DNA of 64,000 nt from Rhodopirellula bahusiensis. Its GTDB lineage: Bacteria; Planctomycetota; Planctomycetia; Pirellulales; Pirellulaceae. The notes under the pieces were generated by a model. That model did no database searches and had not been told where the DNA came from. It worked only from the letters and a program-made list of their open reading frames with translations. The translations under genes were made by a program, and so were the position numbers. Of this stretch, positions 35,537 to 43,700 are shown in pieces (position 1 is the first letter of the stretch; the number at the start of each line of letters is the position of its first letter). The DNA lies in NCBI RefSeq assembly GCF_002727185.1, contig NZ_NIZW01000017.1:1-64000 (forward strand), read 5' to 3'.

Positions 35537-36726
35537 TAGCGACGGAGCAGTCGACTTTGACGTTCCGTGATCGCGATCCCGTAGCGGGACAGGTAGCGAT
35601 CGGTCTCGTTGGTGAACTCGACGTCAAGGTCTTGATTTTCGAATCGAAAACGTCCGATCGGCGGTGGCGAAATCGGACGCAACGAATACAGCTCAATCAA
35701 ACTGATCAAAGGACAATTCAGCATTCGTTGACTGGATGTTCGCGGCTCGACCGTGGAATCGTCAACCACACTGGCTTCGCTCGCATTGATGTCAGCGTCG
35801 CTTGGCCCACCGTCATCGGACGCAGACAAGGCTTTCTCCCCGTCAACGGAAGATGGCATTGCTGGATCGCCCCAGTATTCGATTCGCAGTGGCAGTCCCT
35901 TGCCAAAGTCAGACTCGGGATCATTGCTGCGGGCGATCAACACCACGACCTGTGTGGGACAGAGCTCTGGCCATGTCGTCGTGCCAAACTCTTGTAAACG
36001 CTGTGCTCGCACATCGTCTCGCAACGTTCCTTTGACAATCCAAACGTCGCGTCCTTCGAGTTGGCCGGATTGCAACGTCAGGTCATGTTCTGATGCGATG
36101 GTGTCCAGCATTTCTGTCCAGGCGCCGACTCGCACGCTGGGTTTCAACGCGGCGGGTGAGCTGGAACTCAGCGAGCCGCGACCAAAGAGCGAGGCGAGTG
36201 AATCATTGACCCACTGGTCAAGACGTCCCACATCAACTCGTCGCAAAGTGATCTGTTCGCCGATCTGCTCTCGTGTCCAAGCCAATCGGCCGTCGCTGAC
36301 TTGTTGCAGCGTGTGTTTGCCGTCGCCATCCAGCATCGTGACTTGCAAATTGAACTGCCCGCTGCCCTGGCCAGCTTGTTCATAGGTCCCCACACCCAAA
36401 ATTTCGCGACCGCTGACCCAAACCCGCTGGCGAACTTTCGCGTCAAATGCAGGTCCCTGAGCAACTCGTTGAATGGTTTGTGAGATCAACCGGTCCGCGG
36501 GACCATTCGTTTTCGGCTCAATCGAAGTTGTTGAATTCGATGCAATGTCGTTGCAAACCGCCGTTGCGATGCCTCCCAGGAAGAAGCAACCAACGAGGCA
36601 AAACGCCAGCTTTCCCAGCGTTTTCCGCATCCGATGAGACTTCCCGGCCAACCGCCGACTCACCCTGGTACCGCAGCGGTCGTGATGGTCCAGACAGTCA
36701 AAACAGTCGTGCGGGTGAATCTTCAT
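35536..36726 (-). CDS. Exported protein of unknown function, possibly LolA-like
   Basis: The 396-residue protein has a hydrophobic signal/anchor segment (LGKLAFCLVGCFFLGGIATA, about 37-56). The N-terminus before it is unusual for its Cys/His content (HPHDCFDCLDHHDRCG). Downstream, segments such as VRQRVWVSGREILGVGTYEQAGQGSGQFNLQVTM and ISLIELYSLRPISPPPIGRF have the strand-rich periodicity of the LolA/outer-membrane carrier fold, but the similarity is weak and inferred. The start is uncertain: ATG at 36726 or 36630. Its stop overlaps the UbiA start, so the two are co-transcribed; a link between an exported lipid-carrier-like protein and a prenyltransferase is possible. Confidence 0.72.
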   Translation of the reverse strand: MKIHPHDCFDCLDHHDRCGTRVSRRLAGKSHRMRKTLGKLAFCLVGCFFLGGIATAVCNDIASNSTTSIEPKTNGPADRLISQTIQRVAQGPAFDAKVRQRVWVSGREILGVGTYEQAGQGSGQFNLQVTMLDGDGKHTLQQVSDGRLAWTREQIGEQITLRRVDVGRLDQWVNDSLASLFGRGSLSSSSPAALKPSVRVGAWTEMLDTIASEHDLTLQSGQLEGRDVWIVKGTLRDDVRAQRLQEFGTTTWPELCPTQVVVLIARSNDPESDFGKGLPLRIEYWGDPAMPSSVDGEKALSASDDGGPSDADINASEASVVDDSTVEPRTSSQRMLNCPLISLIELYSLRPISPPPIGRFRFENQDLDVEFTNETDRYLSRYGIAITERQSRLLRR

Positions 36727-37032
36727 GGGGAGGTTATGACGATTTTGCCAAAGAAATGCCCCCTCGCGTGCCGATGAGCTGAGCAGTGACTGATCCTGAC
36801 AGAACAGTTGCGGGGAAGGTTGGCCGATCTTAGGTCGTTTTCCCGCTTCGCGTCCAGTCAGATCTGGTCACAACTGAACACCACTGACTTTCCATTTTGA
36901 TTTGATTCAACGATTGAATCACAACCAGTTCTTGTTCCACGCCGCGTGAAACGCGAATGAGTCGCTTGTCGACTTGTTCAATTCATGACGAGTGTTGGGG
37001 GAAGAACCCAGCGACCCAAGACGGGGGAAAAG
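36727..37032. promoter_or_regulatory. Divergent promoter region with a perfect 17-bp dyad
   Basis: This 306-bp region lies between a minus-strand operon (secreted protein plus UbiA) and the plus-strand lipoprotein cluster. GATTCAACGATTGAATC at 36904-36920 is a perfect inverted repeat with 7-bp arms around CGA, a plausible repressor or activator site. No promoter hexamers stand out. Confidence 0.45.
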
Positions 37033-38388
37033 ATGAAACGAATCGTCACTCATTTGGCGCTTGCGGCGGCCACGGCGATCCTCGCCACCGGATGTGTGCC
37101 GGTTCGCCACAACCTGCCTCCGGAACAGCGGATGATGCAACCTGGCCCAGGCGTCGGAGGCCCCGGCCCCGGTGTGTTGGGTCCTCAAGCCTACGGCATG
37201 ATGGGAGCGAACACTCCTGCGGCTGCAACAGGCACCGAAGGCATGATCACTGAGGGAGCCATCGATGGCGTCCTCGGCGAAGTGCCTTCCAGCATCGCGA
37301 AGGCAGGGCAGAGCAACCCCGAAATTCAGCAAGTCGGTTTCCGTCAACTCGCCGGTGGCGATTGCGGATGCGGCGGTAGCTGCGGTGGCGGCGGATGTCT
37401 CGGTGGCGGATCGAACATTCCTCCTGGCGGCGGCGTGGCAATGATGCCACCACCCGGCATGATGCCTGGGATGGTTTCGACTGCTCAGGTTACCTTTGGC
37501 AATCCAGATGGCATGCAAGTTCGCTATGACCAATCCGGTGCCGGCATGTTCGACAGCGAACCCATGGTGGTTCCCGCTCGTCAGAACTTCCCACAAGGCG
37601 GTCTGTATCGCTTGAAGTTGACCAACATTCCTAGCCGTCCCGGTGTGGAATTGTACCCAACCGTTGAATTGGCCTACGCCAACCCACGGACCGGTGCTTA
37701 CTTGGCTCACAACTCGGTGCCGATCCAGTTCACCGAAGAAGACTTCGACCAAGTCTTGACTGGTAACTTCGTCACCAAAGTCATCTACCTACCGGATCCC
37801 GAGTTCCAAGGTCCTGCCTTGGCCGGTATCGACACACTTGTCAGCACCCGCCTCGATCCAGGCATCGACCCAATCGTCGAAGCCGACCGTCGCGGTAGCA
37901 TCTTGGCCATCATCCGTTTGGGTGACAAAGACATCGAGATGGCTGGCGGCAACGGCGGAATGGCAATGGGCGGCATGATGGGTCCCCCCATCGCTGGCTT
38001 GCCTGCTCCTTTCGCTCCAGCGATGACCGATGGATGCGGCGGACCAAGTGCTGGCAAGTCTGGCACACCGATGGGATTGCCCGGCATGATCGCTGGCGTC
38101 AACGCTCCTCAGTACGGAATGCCGCACACTGGCACGCCAATCGGATTGCCTGGACCACCTCACATTCCATTGGGTGCTCCCGCTGGTTTGAAGAAGCATG
38201 TGATTCGCAACCACACTCACATGAACATTCCACAACCTGTTGAGAAGATGCGAATCGATGTTCGCCAACAACCTGGCATGAGCTACCCCAACCCGGTCAG
38301 CCGTGTTCGGATCACTGAGCAGAACATCAACCCAGGCGTTCCAAACGGTCGACCTCACTACGACAAAGCCAGCCAAGGCGTTTACTAA
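37033..38388 (+). CDS. Exported Gly/Met/Pro-rich lipoprotein
   Basis: From the ATG at 37033 (ribosome site GGGGGAAAAG four bases upstream) the 451-residue protein has a lipoprotein signal MKRIVTHLALAAATAILATGC (lipobox LATGC). A Gly/Pro/Met-rich low-complexity part follows with a CGCGGSCGGGGC stretch (about 113-124). The central domain, about residues 190-300 (GLYRLKLTNIPSRPGVELYPTVELAYAN...EEDFDQVLTGNFVTKVIYLPDPEFQGPALAG), is shared with the next gene product, so the two are paralogues. The tail is again Gly/Met-rich. It should sit in the outer or inner membrane, function unknown. The cluster continues with two more exported proteins on the same strand. Confidence 0.85.
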   Translation: MKRIVTHLALAAATAILATGCVPVRHNLPPEQRMMQPGPGVGGPGPGVLGPQAYGMMGANTPAAATGTEGMITEGAIDGVLGEVPSSIAKAGQSNPEIQQVGFRQLAGGDCGCGGSCGGGGCLGGGSNIPPGGGVAMMPPPGMMPGMVSTAQVTFGNPDGMQVRYDQSGAGMFDSEPMVVPARQNFPQGGLYRLKLTNIPSRPGVELYPTVELAYANPRTGAYLAHNSVPIQFTEEDFDQVLTGNFVTKVIYLPDPEFQGPALAGIDTLVSTRLDPGIDPIVEADRRGSILAIIRLGDKDIEMAGGNGGMAMGGMMGPPIAGLPAPFAPAMTDGCGGPSAGKSGTPMGLPGMIAGVNAPQYGMPHTGTPIGLPGPPHIPLGAPAGLKKHVIRNHTHMNIPQPVEKMRIDVRQQPGMSYPNPVSRVRITEQNINPGVPNGRPHYDKASQGVY

Positions 38389-38429
38389 TCAGTGACGCTT
38401 GGAATGGAAAGTCGGTGACCACCGAAAAC

Positions 38430-38494
38430 AATCAGGCTCACGGGCCTGATTGATACGAACAACGACGCGGTGCTTTGTTTCGACAAAGCACCGC
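38430..38494 (+). other. Two stable intercistronic hairpins
   Basis: Between the two paralogous genes AATCAGGC pairs with GCCTGATT (38430-38451), and GCGGTGCTTTGT pairs perfectly with ACAAAGCACCGC around a TTCG tetraloop (38467-38494). Neither is followed by a T run, so they are unlikely to be simple terminators; mRNA-stabilising or processing elements are possible. Confidence 0.6.
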
Positions 38495-38534
38495 ATCGTC
38501 ACTGCCCAGAGCAACGAAAGAACCTGGCCAGAGA

Positions 38535-39347
38535 ATGAATATCGCAACCGGATTGAGACTCATGGCAATCGCACGCATTACTCCGCCCAGCAACATGCTG
38601 AACGCTGGATGGGCTCTGCCGTCAATCGCGGTCGCCTGTGTGATCGCACTTAGCGTTTCAGCGACAGCTGCTGACCCATCGCAGTATCTTTCGCCCAACG
38701 GACAACACCGTTTGTTCAACGGCGCCATGCCACCTGGCATGATCGCTTCGACGCGGCAAATGGCTGGACCAGGCGGAACGGCAGCGATGGGTGTGCAAGC
38801 ACCGTACTACCAGCCGGTTCAGATTCGAGGCCCGCAAGGCGTTCGATTCGCGTTGCCTCAAATGGGCAGCTTTCAAGATTCAGAACCAGGCTTAATGGCG
38901 GGCCTCTTAGTCGGCCAAGTCTACCGCTTTCAAATCAGCGGGATTCGTGGAGCGGAAGGCGCCGAGCTTTTCCCGACCTTGGAGATGGTTGATCGAACCT
39001 ATCCACCACCGGGTTTGGCGACACGATATCCAGTCATCGTCACGATCGATGAAGAAGACCTGCAAGCGGCTTTGGACGGGCAATTGGTCACGCGAGTGAT
39101 CTACCTCGAAGATCCACAAACCGCCGTACCACTCGCTCAAGAACCCACGACAGACAGCGACACCGGCGGTGAAACCCCGATCGATGTCTCACAGTTCCAA
39201 GACCCACTGCAAGTGGCTGATCGCCTCGGCCGAGTTGTCGCGATTTTGCGAATCGGGTCGCTCGCTCCGCCACGTTCACACGAACTGGCACCACAGTTTT
39301 TCTTTGGCTATCCCACGTGGGCTCCCATCTTCAAGCCGGAATCATGA
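38535..39347 (+). CDS. Exported protein, paralogue of the preceding lipoprotein
   Basis: The 270-residue protein (ATG at 38535, in frame from 38475) begins with a long amphipathic/hydrophobic leader whose core is NAGWALPSIAVACVIALSVS, with an Ala-Ala cleavage site probable after SATAA. The body repeats the domain of the preceding gene: VYRFQISGIRGAEGAELFPTLEMVD...IDEEDLQAALDGQLVTRVIYLEDPQ...DPLQVADRLGRVVAILRIG. It is shorter because the Gly/Met-rich parts are missing. Its stop overlaps the next start (ATGATG across TGA), so it is coupled to the third gene. Function unknown; secreted or outer-membrane associated. Confidence 0.85.
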   Translation: MNIATGLRLMAIARITPPSNMLNAGWALPSIAVACVIALSVSATAADPSQYLSPNGQHRLFNGAMPPGMIASTRQMAGPGGTAAMGVQAPYYQPVQIRGPQGVRFALPQMGSFQDSEPGLMAGLLVGQVYRFQISGIRGAEGAELFPTLEMVDRTYPPPGLATRYPVIVTIDEEDLQAALDGQLVTRVIYLEDPQTAVPLAQEPTTDSDTGGETPIDVSQFQDPLQVADRLGRVVAILRIGSLAPPRSHELAPQFFFGYPTWAPIFKPES

Positions 39348-40699
39348 TGCAACCTGCTCGCCTTTCCGAGATCGCGATCCAGTCGCAACCAACGAACTGC
39401 GCACGTCTGTGTTTGGCTTGGTTTGCCGTTGGATTGGCCGCGTTGATGATCAGCGGTTGTGCCACTCCGGTTGCATCGCCGACCAACTCGCTCACGTCGC
39501 AGCCTGTTCGCGCGGCCCAGCCAAACCAGCAAATTGCGCAGACTCCCGTCGCTGCAACTCAACCTCCGCTGGATGTCGCATCGCTGTATGGTTCCACTTC
39601 GGTGACCTCCAATGTCCCCGGAGCAAACTCCTCGATCAATTCGACTTCGATCGCCCAGGTGGGTTTCCGAAATCGGGTCGCGTGCGGTTGTGGAAGCAAC
39701 GCCTGTGCAGGCGAATGCGGTTCAACGAACGGACTGACGAGCGACTGTCTTGCTTGCCAGCCCATGCCGATGATGCGTGCACCGTGGGGAGTCGACCCGC
39801 AGGAGTTTCTCTGCGATGGCGGCGATCATGATCCCCATGCTCGGCTGACTCGCGGTGACTTGATCACCGGTCTGCAACCCGAGGACACCGTCACTCACTA
39901 CACGACCGAAGCCGGCGACATCGAATTCGCAGCCTCCAACCGAGTCTGCGTTTACTCGCCACGTTTCTCTTCCGTACGCCGCATCACGGGTGCAATCGAA
40001 AACGATCGCTCGATCACCGTCGGCGGAACGTTTCAACCTGTCGGTCCGCTCGGCATCGATCTGGATCAACCCGGATTGGTCATGACCGACACCACCAAGA
40101 TCGCTCGCAGCGAACTGACGCGACGTGTCGATGCGATGCGAGATCGCAATCGAGGTGTACCTGTCGAAAACGTCCAGCAAATCGAAGTGGCCGAAGATGT
40201 GCTCGCGTTGCTGACCAACATTCGCCAACTCAGCTTGTCTGAACTGGATGAGTCGCAATTGGCTCTTGTCGAACGCTTCGCCAACGCAGCCATCGCTTGG
40301 TCGATCGACGAGTCGGTCGAAGTCGAAATCCAAGACCTGAAACCGCCAACGCTGACACGTGATCAAAAAGTCGATGCCGTCGTTGTGTATGACTTCCCCG
40401 AAGCGGGACGCGTCAACTTGATCAAGTTGGCCGACAAACAACACGCTCCGGTTGGGGACACAGTGACCTTCGCACTGCGATTGCAAAACGTGGGTGACTC
40501 ACCCGTCAACGGCGTCGTCGTGACGGACAACTTGACCACGCGATTGGAATACGTCGTCGACTCGGAATCCGCCTCGATGGACACTGAGTTCAGCATCCAA
40601 CCCAACCAAGCGGGCTCGGATCAATTGATCTGGAAACTGACCGAAGAACTCGGCGTCGGTGAAACCGTGACGATCGAATTCGAATGCAAAGTGCGTTGA
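39344..40699 (+). CDS. Lipoprotein with C-terminal DUF11-like repeat
   Basis: The start is one of two ATG codons at 39344/39347 overlapping the previous TGA. The 451-residue protein has a lipobox (GLAALMISGC) and Ser/Thr/Pro-rich spacer, a short cysteine-rich cluster (NRVACGCGSNACAGECGST), a globular domain with conserved segments (AGDIEFAASNRVCVYSPRFSSVRRI), and a C-terminal DUF11-type Ig-like repeat (ADKQHAPVGDTVTFALRLQNVGDSPVNGVVVTDNL...). DUF11 repeats typify secreted adhesion or surface proteins. Together with the two paralogues upstream it forms a three-gene exported set ending at a strong intrinsic terminator. Confidence 0.87.
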   Translation: MMQPARLSEIAIQSQPTNCARLCLAWFAVGLAALMISGCATPVASPTNSLTSQPVRAAQPNQQIAQTPVAATQPPLDVASLYGSTSVTSNVPGANSSINSTSIAQVGFRNRVACGCGSNACAGECGSTNGLTSDCLACQPMPMMRAPWGVDPQEFLCDGGDHDPHARLTRGDLITGLQPEDTVTHYTTEAGDIEFAASNRVCVYSPRFSSVRRITGAIENDRSITVGGTFQPVGPLGIDLDQPGLVMTDTTKIARSELTRRVDAMRDRNRGVPVENVQQIEVAEDVLALLTNIRQLSLSELDESQLALVERFANAAIAWSIDESVEVEIQDLKPPTLTRDQKVDAVVVYDFPEAGRVNLIKLADKQHAPVGDTVTFALRLQNVGDSPVNGVVVTDNLTTRLEYVVDSESASMDTEFSIQPNQAGSDQLIWKLTEELGVGETVTIEFECKVR

Positions 40700-40714
40700 G
40701 CCAGATCCATCAAT

Positions 40715-40756
40715 AAAAAAAGCGTGACCAAGCAAATGCTTGGCCACGCTTTTTTC
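40715..40756. terminator. Bidirectional intrinsic terminator
   Basis: AGCGTGACCAAGCA pairs with TGCTTGGCCACGCT (one mismatch), flanked by A7 on the left and T6 on the right. It serves the lipoprotein cluster on the plus strand and the convergent giant gene on the minus strand. Confidence 0.9.
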
Positions 40757-40782
40757 GTTTGCGTTTCAACGTCGAGTCGTGA

Positions 40783-43700
40783 TCAACTCCAAAGCCCAGC
40801 GACGTCATCGGCCAGCAGATCAAGCAGATCATCGTCGTCCGAATCAGTGTCAGAGTCGTTGGTCACAACCGCACCGTTGGCAGAAGCATCGGTCGAAGCA
40901 ACTGCTCCGCCTGTGACCTTGTCTTCGGCAGCCAGATCGCCAATGGCTTGGTCTGATGCATCACTCGCGAGCGTTTGGATGCCTGTCGAGAGAGGCTCAC
41001 CAGCCGCGGCAGTCGATTCGCCAGCAGAATCATCGTTCAAGTAGTTGATGACTCGCAAAGCGTCGATCGCACTCACGCGACGGTCACCGTTGACGTCGTG
41101 ATAGAACAATTGCGAATTCGCTGACCCTGGTTCACCAGCGGCCGCCGAATCCAATCGCGACAATTCGTTGATCACCAACAAAGCGTCGATGGCGGTGACG
41201 AGGTTGTCGCCGTTCACGTCAGCAGGCAGATTGGTGTTCTGCAGTGGCTCACCGCTTCCGGTGATCGTGAACGACAGCGAATCGTAGATGATCTGCGATG
41301 GATCAACTGGTTCGTCGCGGTCATCCAACAATGTGTCTTGGAACGGGAATCGGTCGGCGGGCGAGCCAGTGACCGTCGCGGTACCCGGTGCGATGGCCTC
41401 GAAGTACAACGTTGCCAACAATGGGCTGACGCCCGTCGCAGGTTGACCAGTGTCACTTCTCAGCGATCCGAACTCGTCGATCAATCCGGCACGCGTGTTG
41501 ACGCCAACAGCCGCCGACGAGTTGAATTCGTCCGCGAACACGACATCGAACCCGAAATCATCGCCAGAGATCGTGTCCGATGGGACGATTCGTCCTGCGT
41601 CATACAAGACGTCCAAGAAACCAGCGAAGACGGGATATGGATCGAACTGAGTCAGGTCTTCCGCGACAACGCGGATGCCGAAGCGTTGACCGATCGAAAC
41701 AGTCGAGATGGGTGAGCCAGATTCATCGACCAATTCAAAGTCGAATTCGGCCAAGGCGTTTTGGTTGGCTCCGACGACCAAGCTCACTTCTGCGATGCTA
41801 GTGACGATCCCGAACGTTGGGCTGGAAACCGTTGTCACATAAGTGAACGAATCGAAACCGCTGAAACCGATGTCCGCGGTGTATCCGATGTAGTCATCCG
41901 ATGGATCGCTCGGCGTGCCGTTGTCACGAACAATCGCGACTCCGTTGGCAGCACCTTGATTGATTTCGAATGAGATGACTTCGCCACCGGTTCCCAACAA
42001 ATCATTGTCGAGAACATCGAGCTGCGATTCGACAACGCTAGTGATCAACGCTCCGTTGCTGTCGAAACCTTGTGGGAAGGAATCATCCAACGCCGAAGGG
42101 AAATCGGGTCCAGGAGGTGCAATCGCGACTTCGACGGATCCGTATCGAATTTGACCGAAGTTCAAAGCAGACGATTCGTCAATGAGAATCGTTTCGCTTA
42201 CGGCGGCGTCAGAAGGATCAGCTTGGAAGACTGCGATCCCCGAACCAATCGCTTGCATTGTGACCGTGAACAGTTCGGCTGGTCCGACGTGCGAAGCGAC
42301 ATCTTCAGAAGTATTGACGGAGTTCAAGTTCGAGATGGACTGAGCCGCACCGATTTCATCCAGCAAACCAGGGGTCAGAGTGTTGCCCAGCTGGAAGCTA
42401 CCAGGTGTTTCAAACTTGGGCCCAAACGTGATGTCGAACGGGAATGCATCGGCGGAATTCGTATCAACGGTTGTAACCAATTCACTGGAGTACAACACAT
42501 CGAGGAAAGCAGATGCTAGACCTTGAGCTTCAAACTGGGACAAGTTCCTCAGGTCGTCCACGCTGACTCGCAAGCGGAAGACGTCGCCTTGTTGCAATGT
42601 TGGACGTGGCGTGTCGTTGACTTCGTCCAAAATTTCCAAGGTGAACGATGCCAAGTCATCTGCATCAGCGTCCGGATTGATCGAAACGGTCACAGTAGCC
42701 GTCGAGAAGTTGTTCTCACTGTCTTGGACCGTGTACATGAACTGTTCTGATCCGGTGAAACCAGGGGCCGGCGTGTAGCGGACCGATTGGTTGTTTTGGG
42801 TCAGCACAACTGTTCCGCCAGCCGTCCCGTTGGTGACCGACGCCAGCGTCAATCCGCCAGGAGCATCCGATGCGATGTCATTGTCCAGAACGTTCAGTGG
42901 GAAACCACCGCTGCTGTTTGCATTCGCAGGGATGCGATAGATGTCATCCAGAGCGATTGGATCTTCGGTTTGGAAGGTCACATTAACGCTGACGGTGGCG
43001 GTCGCCACGTTGCCCTGAGTGTCAATCACACGGTACTGGATTGTGTCTTGACCGACAAAGTTGTTTGGCGGCGTGTAAAGCAATTGCTGCTGACCCGCAC
43101 CACCTGAACTGATTGTCACAACGCCTTGAGTCGCGGCGGTTCCTTGTGTGGTGATTGTCAGTGGGTTGGACGCCGAATTGAAGTCATTGGCCAAGACATC
43201 AATCGGGAAGCCTTGACTGTTACGAGGCACCGAGACGCTGTCGTCATTGGCGAGATCGCCATTATTGAGCAGTCGAACGGCGTAGTCTTCCACTTCGCCT
43301 GAATCAACAAAACCAGTCGCCGAAACGTTGGTGTCTTGGCTTAATCGGAAACGAGCGAACGTGTCCAGCAAACCGCCAACAGGCAAGGTGAAGCTTGGCA
43401 ACGTGATCGGTACCGAACTCACGCCTGTCGCCAGAGCTTGGTTTGTGATGAAGCGTTCATCTGAATCAAAGGTGCCGCTACCATCGACGTCGATCCAACC
43501 TTGCAGATAAGCCTGCCCACCGGTTGAGTTGTTGACCGTCACTTGGATCGAACTGGTTGTCCCAGGAACCAATGGTCCGGTGAACTGGATGCCATCTTCA
43601 TCGGCACCATCACCCGTCGCATCAGCCGTCGGCTGCCCGTCGCTTTCGCGATCAACGGTGGCACCCAGCGAAAGTCCGCTGAGGATACCGTGACTGGCAC

